DNA from: an uncultured Eubacteriales bacterium | Lineage (GTDB): Bacteria > Bacillota > Clostridia > Oscillospirales > Butyricicoccaceae | Direction: 5' to 3' | Length of the DNA: 64,000 nt | Assembly (NCBI GenBank): GCA_934395135.1 | Contig: CAKRRK010000005.1 | Coordinates: forward strand, 1-64,000 | Part shown: positions 36,052 through 44,432 of the stretch, one piece after another | How positions within the stretch are numbered: position 1 is the first letter of the stretch | How the letters are laid out: the number at the start of each line of letters is the position of its first letter | Notes under the pieces: model-generated | Seen by the model: only the letters and a program-made list of their open reading frames with translations | Database searches by the model: none | What the model was told of the DNA's origin: nothing | Made by a program: the position numbers and the translations under genes

Positions 36052-36540
36052 ATGGACAAGATTTTATCTTTGTTAAACAACGACGCGCGCCTCTCCACTG
36101 CAGAGATCGCCAAAATCGCCGGCATTTCTGAGGCGGAAGCCGCCGCGGCGATTAAAGCATATGAAGAAAACAATACCATTATTGGATACAAAACAATCAT
36201 TGACTGGGACAAAGTCGACCATGCGGAAGAAATGGTCACTGCTTTTATCGAAGTAAAAACAACGCCGCAAAAGGACATTGGCTTTGACGAAATCGCACAA
36301 AAAATCGCTTCCTGTCCGGAAGTGGAATCGGTTTATTTAATGTCTGGCGGCTTTGATTTGTCTGTCATTGTTTCCGGCAGGTCTCTCCGGGAAATTTCCC
36401 GCTTTGTATCGGAACATCTTGCTTCCATTGAAGCTGTACAATCTACTTCCACGCATTTTATTTTAAAAAAGTATAAAGAGCAGGGCGTAGATTTTGCAGC
36501 TACCTCAAAAGACGAAAGAGAGGTCCTTTTTTCATGGTAG
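36052..36540 (+). CDS. Lrp/AsnC family transcriptional regulator
   Basis: 162 residues. N-terminal helix-turn-helix (ILSLLNNDARLSTAEIAKIAGISEAEAAAAI) and a RAM ligand-binding domain (VESVYLMSGGFDLSVIVSG). GGAGG ribosome site. It overlaps the following aminotransferase by 7 bases and so probably senses an amino acid related to that enzyme. Same pair is common in clostridia. Confidence 0.92.
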   Translation: MDKILSLLNNDARLSTAEIAKIAGISEAEAAAAIKAYEENNTIIGYKTIIDWDKVDHAEEMVTAFIEVKTTPQKDIGFDEIAQKIASCPEVESVYLMSGGFDLSVIVSGRSLREISRFVSEHLASIEAVQSTSTHFILKKYKEQGVDFAATSKDEREVLFSW

Positions 36541-37709
36541 ATGTGAGGCAGCTGTATTCCGACCGGGCAAGAGACATTAAGCCATCCGGAATCCGCAAAT
36601 TCTTTGACATTGTTTCCACAATGGAAGACGCTATTTCCCTTGGCGTCGGCGAGCCGGATTTCAAAACACCCTGGCAGGTGCGCCGCGCCGGTATTTCCGC
36701 AATTGAAAAGGGGTTTACTTTTTATACTTCGAACTGGGGCCTAAAAGAATTGCGCATGGAAATTTCTAAAATGGTGCAACGAAAATATCATGTGCATTAT
36801 CATCCTGACAATGAAATCATTGTAACCGTCGGCGGCAGCGAGGCAATTGACAATGCAATGCGTGCATTTTTATCCTTTGGCGACGAAGTGCTCATCCCTG
36901 AGCCTTCCTTTGTCTGCTACAGTCCTCTTGCGCATCTTGCGGGAGGCATTCCTGTTCCAGTACGGACGCGAGAGGAACATGAATTCAAATTAATGCCGGA
37001 AGATTTAAAGGCAGCAATTACCGAAAAAACAAAGCTTCTCATCCTGCCGTATCCGAACAACCCAACTGGCGCAATTATGAATCGTCAAGAACTGTCTGCG
37101 ATTGCAGATGTGTTAAAAGACACCAATGTCCTGGTGCTTTCCGATGAAATCTACTGCGACCTTACCTATAAAGGTGAGCATGTCTGCTTTGCAGACGTGG
37201 AGGGAATGCGGGAACGTACCATCGTGATTAACGGTTTTTCCAAATCCTACGCAATGACCGGCTGGCGGGTTGGTTGGGCAATGGCTCCCAAAGACCTCAT
37301 CGCTCCCATCTGTAAAATTCATCAGTATGGTATTATGAGTGCGCCGACGATCAGCCAGTTCGCAGCAATTGAGGCGCTGCGTTCCGGCGACAAGGACATT
37401 CAGTATATGCAGGAACAGTACGATATCCGGCGACGCTTTGTGGTTTCCTCCCTGCGGTCTATGGGGCTTTCATGCTTTGAGCCATTGGGCGCGTTTTATG
37501 TGTTCCCATCCATCCAGTCCACTGGTCTTTCCTCGGATGATTTTTGTGAACGGCTTTTAAAATCCAAAAAAGTTGCGGTCGTTCCCGGCAACGCATTCGG
37601 AGACTGCGGCGAAGGGTTTGTCCGCATCTCCTACTCCTATTCTATGAAACATTTAAAAACTGCAATGACCCGTATTGCGGAATTTTTAGAAGAACTTCAG
37701 GAAAAGTAA
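36534..37709 (+). CDS. pyridoxal-phosphate aminotransferase, class I/II
   Basis: 391 residues. Aspartate-aminotransferase fold: SLGVGEPDFKTP near residue 37, PYPNNPTGA near 170, SDEIYCDLTY near 200, PLP lysine in FSKSYAMTGWRVGW near 235, and a final FVRISYSYS block. Substrate is not fixed by sequence (aromatic or aspartate-type amino acid likely). Translationally coupled to the Lrp regulator and followed by a terminator. Confidence 0.92.
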   Translation: MVDVRQLYSDRARDIKPSGIRKFFDIVSTMEDAISLGVGEPDFKTPWQVRRAGISAIEKGFTFYTSNWGLKELRMEISKMVQRKYHVHYHPDNEIIVTVGGSEAIDNAMRAFLSFGDEVLIPEPSFVCYSPLAHLAGGIPVPVRTREEHEFKLMPEDLKAAITEKTKLLILPYPNNPTGAIMNRQELSAIADVLKDTNVLVLSDEIYCDLTYKGEHVCFADVEGMRERTIVINGFSKSYAMTGWRVGWAMAPKDLIAPICKIHQYGIMSAPTISQFAAIEALRSGDKDIQYMQEQYDIRRRFVVSSLRSMGLSCFEPLGAFYVFPSIQSTGLSSDDFCERLLKSKKVAVVPGNAFGDCGEGFVRISYSYSMKHLKTAMTRIAEFLEELQEK

Positions 37710-37732
37710 GGTTTCCTCCTCGAATCGAATAG

Positions 37733-37757
37733 AGACCGTCTCGCTTTGAGACGGTCT
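37733..37757 (+). terminator. terminator after the aminotransferase
   Basis: 10-bp stem AGACCGTCTC/GAGACGGTCT with loop GCTTT and a short T-rich tail. Confidence 0.8.
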
Positions 37758-37833
37758 TATGCTTTTATGCAGAGGTTTCAAAAATCCAAATGGTTGCTCT
37801 TTCTGCAAATTGCATCATACTGCACAAGGAAAT

Positions 37834-37862
37834 TTGACTTTTTCAATCGAATCTTTTATAAT
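37834..37862 (+). promoter_or_regulatory. sigma-A promoter of the DEAD-box helicase
   Basis: -35 TTGACT (37834-37839), 17-base spacer, -10 TATAAT (37857-37862). The start would be near 37869. Confidence 0.82.
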
Positions 37863-37874
37863 GTTATTATCGCT

Positions 37875-37908
37875 TGGTAGGGCATTTTACCGCCCTGCCA
37901 TTCTTTTT
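37875..37908 (+). promoter_or_regulatory. terminator-like hairpin at the very 5' end of the helicase mRNA
   Basis: 9-bp stem (37875-37883 with 37892-37900, one G-T pair), 8-base loop, then TTCTTTTT. It begins about six bases after the predicted transcript start and ends nine bases before the GGAGG site. Could attenuate or stabilise the mRNA. Confidence 0.6.
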
Positions 37909-37927
37909 GTACATTTGGAGGTACGAT

Positions 37928-39646
37928 TTGAGGCATTCATTTCAAACTTTAAACCTGCAGGAACCTATTTTGCATGCAATCTCTGATCTGGGATTTCATA
38001 CTCCATCCCCGATTCAGGAGCAGGCAATTCCTGCGATTCTAAACGGGAAAGACATCATCGGAAAATCCCATACCGGCACCGGAAAAACCCTGGCTTTCGG
38101 CATTCCTGCCCTTTCGCTGACCGGCCGGCAGCCAATCACACAGGTTCTAATTCTCTGTCCTACGCGGGAACTTGCCGTCCAATCTGCTCAAGAACTGCGG
38201 AAATTTGCAAAATATATGGAAGGCATTAAAATTACACCCATATATGGCGGCGAGCCGATTCAGCAGCAGATCGCGATATTGAAAAAGGGCGTCCAAATTG
38301 TTGTCGGTACACCGGGCAGAATTTTGGATCACATCCGCCGAAAAACCCTGAAGCTAAGTGACGTCCGGCTGTTGGTTTTGGACGAAGCTGATGAAATGCT
38401 GCGAATGGGATTCCGAGAGGATATTGAAGCAATCCTCGCTTTTGTAACAGCTCCGCATCAAACCTTGTTATTTTCTGCCACTATTCCCGATGAAATTGCC
38501 CGTATTACGCATCAATATCAAAAAAATCCGGTTTTGATCGACACTTCCGATTCCAATTCGAAAACCTTGGATACCATTGAACAATTTTATTTTGTTGCAC
38601 CACGGGGAAAAAAGCCGGAAATCCTGCTGTCGCTCCTGCAGCAGCACAATGACACATCTTCCATAATTTTCTGCAATACCAAGAAAAAAGTGGAGGAAAT
38701 CTGCCGGTATCTTAACAACCATCATCTCCCGGCCGCCGCAATTCACGGCGATATGAAACAAAATGCCCGGCTTACTGTAATGCGGCAATTCAAGGAGAAA
38801 CGCATTGGCATTCTGGTTGCCACGGACGTTGCAGCCCGCGGCATCGACGTTGCCGCAGTGGATGCGGTTTACAATTTTGATATCCCGCAGGATCACGAAT
38901 TTTATATCCATCGCATCGGAAGAACCGGCCGTGCAGGAAAGGCTGGAAAATCCTACAGCATTGTCAGCGGCAAGCTGGAAACCGCTGAAATTCAGGCTAT
39001 TTCTAAATATATCGGCAGTCCAATCACCGCGCAATCCGTCCCAATGCTTGGGTCGGACAGGGACAACAAACAACAACTGTTTTTTGATGATATCCTGTCG
39101 CATTTAAAGGCTGGTACTGCCTTATCCCATCCGATGATAGCAGATCTTGCTGCCCAAGGTTTTTCCTATGAAAAAATCTGCAATACCATTTTGCACTGCT
39201 GTTTGGAAAAACTGGACATTGATTTTCAATCACCGCCGACAAAGTCGACACGCCAGAATTCGGCGCCGTCCACTTCCGGCGAAACAATTCAAGTCCGGTT
39301 TAACATTGGAAAAAGCCATTCGGTATCGCCAAATCAAATTTTACAGGCAATCATAGAGCAAACCCATATTCCAAACAATCAAATCAAAAAGATCACCTGC
39401 TTTGCCGACTATTCGTTGGCCGAAGTGCCACTAAAGTTCCGGACACTGATTGTAAAACAAATGAATGGCCAGAAAATTGCAGGAAAAACGGTAACGGCCA
39501 GCTATGCTTCTTCTCATCCGCTATCTGTCAAAAAAAGCGGCCGCACTCGCCAATCGTCTGCAACAGCTGCATCTCCCGGACACCGCCGGGGATCCACCGG
39601 AAAACGGCGGGTGCAAAACAGAAAAAATAACACCGCCAAAAATTGA
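37928..39646 (+). CDS. DEAD-box ATP-dependent RNA helicase (DeaD/CshA type)
   Basis: 572 residues from a TTG start with GGAGG six bases before it; the longer frame would start inside the leader hairpin. Q motif near TPSPIQEQAIP, motif I SHTGTGKT, PTRELA, VGTPGRI, DEAD (VLDEADEML), SAT, RGIDV, HRIGRTGRAG. A DbpA-like RNA-binding domain follows (IQVRFNIGKS to VTASYASSH, residues about 455-530) and a basic low-complexity tail. Likely acts in ribosome assembly or RNA turnover, as cold-shock helicases do. Confidence 0.94.
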   Translation: MRHSFQTLNLQEPILHAISDLGFHTPSPIQEQAIPAILNGKDIIGKSHTGTGKTLAFGIPALSLTGRQPITQVLILCPTRELAVQSAQELRKFAKYMEGIKITPIYGGEPIQQQIAILKKGVQIVVGTPGRILDHIRRKTLKLSDVRLLVLDEADEMLRMGFREDIEAILAFVTAPHQTLLFSATIPDEIARITHQYQKNPVLIDTSDSNSKTLDTIEQFYFVAPRGKKPEILLSLLQQHNDTSSIIFCNTKKKVEEICRYLNNHHLPAAAIHGDMKQNARLTVMRQFKEKRIGILVATDVAARGIDVAAVDAVYNFDIPQDHEFYIHRIGRTGRAGKAGKSYSIVSGKLETAEIQAISKYIGSPITAQSVPMLGSDRDNKQQLFFDDILSHLKAGTALSHPMIADLAAQGFSYEKICNTILHCCLEKLDIDFQSPPTKSTRQNSAPSTSGETIQVRFNIGKSHSVSPNQILQAIIEQTHIPNNQIKKITCFADYSLAEVPLKFRTLIVKQMNGQKIAGKTVTASYASSHPLSVKKSGRTRQSSATAASPGHRRGSTGKRRVQNRKNNTAKN

Positions 39647-39734
39647 CATCAGCATAACCTATGCCACCGTCCTTTCCCAATATGAAAGCGGTATCGTATC
39701 CTAACAAAGCATTGGTTAAAGTCTTGGCCCAACT

Positions 39735-39770
39735 CAAACCCCCACAGAATTCATTTCCTGTGGGGGTTTG
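39735..39770. terminator. bidirectional terminator between helicase and SLH protein
   Basis: 13-bp stem CAAACCCCCACAG/CTGTGGGGGTTTG (39735-39747, 39758-39770) serving converging genes. Confidence 0.85.
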
Positions 39771-39822
39771 ATGTAAAAGTATAAAATTGTGGATGGTTTG
39801 TTTTCGTAATGTCTACCGAAAC

Positions 39823-42800
39823 CTAAAGGGCTGCAAGCTGGCAAAAATTCATCAGAATCTGCGCTGCCTGTGATCGCGTGGCTGTACCGGCAGGATGCAG
39901 GTAACCATTGCCGTCTCCTTCCAGCAATTCTGTTTGAATAGCCCAAATGACTGCATCTTTTGCCCAATTGGAAACTTGTTCTTCGTCTGCAAATTCCCGG
40001 ATTGCCATACCGCCATCTTCTGTATCATATCCTTTGTATTTTGCATAACGATACAGAATGGTTACCATTTGTTCTCTGGTTACTGGATCGTTAGGACCAA
40101 ATCTTCCATTGCCATATCCATCTACAATATGCTGTTCTACCGCCCAATGCACGGCGTCTGCATACCATACGCCGGCAGCTACATCAGAAAAAACATCGGT
40201 TTCTTCTGTTATTGGCTTGTTTTCCCGGTTATACAGGATCTGGGCCAACATCCCGCGACTTAATGTCCCATTGGGAAGAAACGTATTTTCTCCGTTACCC
40301 TGCATCAAACCGCTTTCATATACATAGCACACTGCATCATAATACCAATTGGTTTCCGTTACGTCCTGGAATGGCAATTCCAGGATTGTTTTTGCCTGGA
40401 AAGATGCTGTTATCGTCACATTGGAAGACGGCATAGAAAACGTATAAGTCCCATTGCCTTTGTTCGTCAGGTGGAGTTCTCTTCCTGCCGCATCTTTTGC
40501 CGTTATCTTCTGGACTTCATACCCATTGTCTGCTGTTGCGGTAATTGTAATTGTTTTTCCAACAGATGCTTTTTCGGCAGACACCAAAATCGTGCCATTT
40601 TCTATTTTTGTTCCAAGAACAATCGTATATTCCACGCTTCCGCCGGTGCTTCGAATATATTGGAAAGCCGCCGAGTCACCATCTATCAGAGTTTCTGTCT
40701 TGCTTCCAACCTTTACTGTAATTTCTGATCCGGCCCCGTTCTCAACCGTGATCGTACGGCTGCTGCCGGACATTGAGGCGCTTAAATCCGCAGCAGCATC
40801 CAGCACTGTAATGGTTTCGCCATCCTTTGCATCCGTGACAGCCGCCTGGAATGTTTCATAAAACACACTGCCAATGGAAGCTGCCGGTGTCAGCGCAACA
40901 GGAAGTACAAACTCAGAAAAACCGTTGGGATTTGTAAAGGTTGCCTGATTGTTATCTATTGTTAACTGATAATAATAGGTTTTGCCGTTATGAATATGTT
41001 TTGCATAATAAGTAGTATCCGCTTGTGCGGTAAAGCCAGTTGGCAAATCTACGGTCATAGCAATGGTTGTAATTTCTGTCAGCGCGGTTTCCGAATTTTC
41101 CAATACCACGGCATTTGGAATTTCCACGCCAACATCCCCTTTTACCGCCAGCTCAGTTTCGTTGTTCGGATCGCTAAGATCTACATAGGACGCAACCACA
41201 CGATACATCGGCTGGATATCCAGCGTTGCGGTCTTTGTGTCCGCATCATAACCAGTTGGTATAATATTCAGATAGGTCTGTGCATAGACATGGGGATCGG
41301 CACCCGCCGGCGGTGTCAAATCGCTGTCCGCTGTCAGCGCAGCTTTTGCCGCTTCTGCCTGACTGTCTGCCTTGTCTAACACTGCATTCGCCGCCGCGGT
41401 CAGCACCGCCGTATCCGCCTCAACAGATTGGGACACGGCCGCCACCGTTTCTATCGCATCGCCCAAATCAGCAGATAACTTAGAAGTGTCCACTACCGGT
41501 GCGCCAACGGCCGTCTTTACTTCCGTTTCCGCTTTTGTCCCCACGGTAAAAGCATATCCGCTCTTATCGCTGGGGATAGCCGCCTTGCCTTCTTTCAGAT
41601 ATTCGCTTGGGTCAGTTGTAAAGTAACCGCCGGAAATGGAAATTCTTTTTGTTCCATTTCCGCCCACCGCAAGGTCCCCGTTGAAATCACCGTCAACGAT
41701 TTCTACTTCCGAGACATAACTTCCGGATGCATCGGCTTTGACAGCATGCTTTACGCCTTTAAATGTGCCGCTATTAACTACAATACGGCCTCCTGTGCTT
41801 CCGATATAGAGCGCGGTACCGCCTGCTTCGTAGGTTCCACTGTTAATGGTTGCAATACCGTCATAACCAACAAAAACAGCACTGTCGGAATAGTTGTTGT
41901 CATTCGGTTTTACAACTTTAAATATGCAATCGTCAAATGTCCCGTCTGATCCGGAAATCTCCACAACCGGCTTTGGTCCATCGACAGTTGCCGTCACATT
42001 TTTGAAATGAATAGGGCACTTTGGAAAACTATCTACATGGAATAGATATGCCGCAGTTCCCTGATAATTGCCGCCGTTTACATTGACTGTTAATTCGTTT
42101 CCGGTTGCAATGGTATCCGTATCCAAAAAAGTATGGTTACTATCAACTGTCAAATCGTTGAGGACAATCGCCGATGCCTTCTGCGTGTCTCCGCTGCGGT
42201 CAAGAACGTGAATCATCGTACCCTGATAGTTTTCCTGTCCCTCACCGTAATAGAACTTGGACGTTTCACCTGCATAAGCTCCGCCGTTTAACGTCAACGA
42301 ACCTCCTATGTCTATGGTGAAAAATCCATTGCTGACAGCATCCTCCGCAATCTGCATCCTGCTTCCTTTGGCTGTGCCAAGCACCGTCAAAGCACTGCCG
42401 TCTTCCACATGGAAAATTCGTCCCATATAAGGATCACTTTCTTCACTGGTAGGAACGCCATTTAGTGCATTGATCACAGTTTTTCCAGCCAGATCCAGCG
42501 TAATCTTTTTTCCCTGAGGGATTACCAGGGTTTCCGTCAATTTCACATCGTTTAAGATGGTAATCGTCCCCTCCCCTTCAATGCTTGCAACGGCATCTTC
42601 CAAAACCGCATACTGATATCCGTTAACTTCAGCAGCCATCGTCAACGGCTTATCAGCTACTGCATCGGATGTTCCACTGATAGCAGAAAATCTGTCCTGA
42701 GCAATCAGTACAGCGTCGGCCTGGTTGCCAAGCCAAAGATCGTAACCCCCTGACTTGGTGTAATACCATACATCCACATTGTTGCCAATGGTTTTATAGG

Positions 42801-43740
42801 TCACGTCTTCCTCTTTGACAATGACAACCCTGTTATTCTCCAGTTTCACACCATTGATTGTCAGCGTATTGGCCCGCTTGCTGGGGACGGTTCCATCATC
42901 ATTGTTATACTGGCTGTTCATGGCATAGGCGATGACCGGAGCGCACTGATACAGAGACCGAAATGTAGAATCGACAACGGCGCATTTGTTGATTGTGACA
43001 GCGCCGCTGCACTGACCAACGTAGCCGCCTACCTTCTGCATTCCGTCGACAAGACAATCGGAAACCGTGACATTATTCAGCGTCAGTGTGCCGCCGCCGT
43101 AATACCCTAAAACAACAGCCATGCTACTGCCGCCATGTTCTTCTACGAATTGTTCATTATATGCGTCAACACTGGCGCCCGCAAAGGTCAGGTTATGAAT
43201 GGTCAAATCCCCGGTTGTACGGCCAATAAACCCGGCATAATAATAGCTGTTCTGTCCATCCCCCGGAGTCGAATCATAATGTGGACCACGGACCGTGTTT
43301 TTTACGACCATATTGGAAATTGTATGCCCATTTCCGTTGATGACCGCACCGGCCAGCAGCTTATTATTGTAGGTCTGGTCGCGGTCAATTTTTTGTTGCT
43401 CTTCCACATCAATCAGTTTGACTGTCGAGGCATCAATTGGAATCCACAGCTTGCCAGACAGATCAATATCGTCTGTGATATTGATGGTGTAGCCAGCAAA
43501 ACTGACTTTTTCATCCGCCGCTTTGCTTTCCCAGGAGTTAATTTCTTTGGCAAACCATGCGAGTCCTTCCGCATTGGAAATCGTTACCGTTTTCTCCGCA
43601 GTATCTACGGAATATCCCGTCGGTTTCTCCATGACAGCTTCTGCCCAAGTTTCGCCTTCCTCTGCCGCCAGTGCGGTGGACGGAAGAAGAGTCACTACCA
43701 TACACAGGGCCAACAAAGCCGCCATAACCTTCTTTTTCAT
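39823..43740 (-). CDS. large surface protein with SLH anchor and beta-helix-like repeats
   Basis: 1305 residues. Signal peptide ends near ALAAEE (about residue 26). The middle (about 60-760) is rich in Asn/Gly/Val strands of the right-handed beta-helix kind (TINGNGHTISNM, LTLNNVTVSDC, GGAYAGE). A further beta-sandwich region follows, then three SLH domains in the last 190 residues (FQDVTETNWYYDAV, FSDVAAGVWYADAV, FADEEQVSNWAKDAV) that bind wall polysaccharide. AAGGAGG before the ATG. Role: adhesin or glycan-active surface protein; ligand unknown. A pentanucleotide repeat lies 170 bases upstream. Confidence 0.93.
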   Translation of the reverse strand: MKKKVMAALLALCMVVTLLPSTALAAEEGETWAEAVMEKPTGYSVDTAEKTVTISNAEGLAWFAKEINSWESKAADEKVSFAGYTINITDDIDLSGKLWIPIDASTVKLIDVEEQQKIDRDQTYNNKLLAGAVINGNGHTISNMVVKNTVRGPHYDSTPGDGQNSYYYAGFIGRTTGDLTIHNLTFAGASVDAYNEQFVEEHGGSSMAVVLGYYGGGTLTLNNVTVSDCLVDGMQKVGGYVGQCSGAVTINKCAVVDSTFRSLYQCAPVIAYAMNSQYNNDDGTVPSKRANTLTINGVKLENNRVVIVKEEDVTYKTIGNNVDVWYYTKSGGYDLWLGNQADAVLIAQDRFSAISGTSDAVADKPLTMAAEVNGYQYAVLEDAVASIEGEGTITILNDVKLTETLVIPQGKKITLDLAGKTVINALNGVPTSEESDPYMGRIFHVEDGSALTVLGTAKGSRMQIAEDAVSNGFFTIDIGGSLTLNGGAYAGETSKFYYGEGQENYQGTMIHVLDRSGDTQKASAIVLNDLTVDSNHTFLDTDTIATGNELTVNVNGGNYQGTAAYLFHVDSFPKCPIHFKNVTATVDGPKPVVEISGSDGTFDDCIFKVVKPNDNNYSDSAVFVGYDGIATINSGTYEAGGTALYIGSTGGRIVVNSGTFKGVKHAVKADASGSYVSEVEIVDGDFNGDLAVGGNGTKRISISGGYFTTDPSEYLKEGKAAIPSDKSGYAFTVGTKAETEVKTAVGAPVVDTSKLSADLGDAIETVAAVSQSVEADTAVLTAAANAVLDKADSQAEAAKAALTADSDLTPPAGADPHVYAQTYLNIIPTGYDADTKTATLDIQPMYRVVASYVDLSDPNNETELAVKGDVGVEIPNAVVLENSETALTEITTIAMTVDLPTGFTAQADTTYYAKHIHNGKTYYYQLTIDNNQATFTNPNGFSEFVLPVALTPAASIGSVFYETFQAAVTDAKDGETITVLDAAADLSASMSGSSRTITVENGAGSEITVKVGSKTETLIDGDSAAFQYIRSTGGSVEYTIVLGTKIENGTILVSAEKASVGKTITITATADNGYEVQKITAKDAAGRELHLTNKGNGTYTFSMPSSNVTITASFQAKTILELPFQDVTETNWYYDAVCYVYESGLMQGNGENTFLPNGTLSRGMLAQILYNRENKPITEETDVFSDVAAGVWYADAVHWAVEQHIVDGYGNGRFGPNDPVTREQMVTILYRYAKYKGYDTEDGGMAIREFADEEQVSNWAKDAVIWAIQTELLEGDGNGYLHPAGTATRSQAAQILMNFCQLAAL

Positions 43741-44432
43741 TGTATTACCTCCTTAAATTTATATCGCTTGTTCCTTCCGGCATTTCACCAAAGGTAAAAA
43801 ATACAAAAAGGCGCATCCCGTCCATAAAACCACAAATCATGAACAAAATACACCTTTAAGACGCTGCAAATTGTAAAAAACAACTTGGCAGAAAAAATGG
43901 ACAGAGTTATGCTGTGCTGTGCTGTGCTGTGCTGTGCTGTGCTGTGCTGTGCTGTGCTGTGCTGTGCTGTGCTGTGCTGTGCTGTGCTGTCAGCATTGTA
44001 CGCCACACCGCCATTCCTGTCAAGCTCCTTTTTTGACAATTATTCCTGTTTTTATCTTATCACATTTTTCCTCAAAAATCAATTACAGACTGTCTTAAAT
44101 GACTGCATATTTCACAATGCCGTTTTTCCAATTTCTCTCTGCCAGAGGCCTGATCCGGCTGCTTTTGAGGTGGGATAATCGCAAAGAACTCTGGGTACTT
44201 ATGCCTGCGGCCCTTTCCGCAGGACTCTTATGCGTATAGAGGAAAAACGGCTCGGATCGTTACAGATTAGAGTTTTTCCATTTCTCCTGTTGTCACAATG
44301 CTGTTTTACAATCGTTCTATGTAACAGTTTATCCGCTATTTCTCTCCGTCACAATGAAGAGGACTCTATTGTTTTATACATGAATGTATGGAATAGGGCG
44401 TTTCCATTTTAATCTTTTCTAAAAACCTTCCA
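43741..44432. other. 692-bp gene-free region upstream of the SLH gene
   Basis: No gene supported. It holds the GCTGT repeat (43911-43990) and a CCTGCGG/CCGCAGG stem at 44204-44223. No clear sigma-A promoter for the SLH gene was identified; several AT-rich -10-like boxes exist between 43750 and 43900 on the minus strand. Confidence 0.5.
43911..43990. repeat. 16 tandem copies of GCTGT
   Basis: 80 bases of perfect pentanucleotide repeat, 170 bases upstream of the SLH protein start. Read on the minus strand it is ACAGC. Perfect short repeats of this length are prone to slipped-strand change. A frame across it encodes repeated TAQHS but has no ribosome site and is not called a gene. Confidence 0.98.

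Noticed and set aside
43911..43990. CRISPR-like array
   Set aside because: Tandem pentanucleotides without spacers; no cas genes. No CRISPR array was seen anywhere in the window.
43785..44039. Small minus-strand ORF with TAQHS repeats
   Set aside because: Product only of the GCTGT microsatellite; TTG start, no ribosome site, no family.
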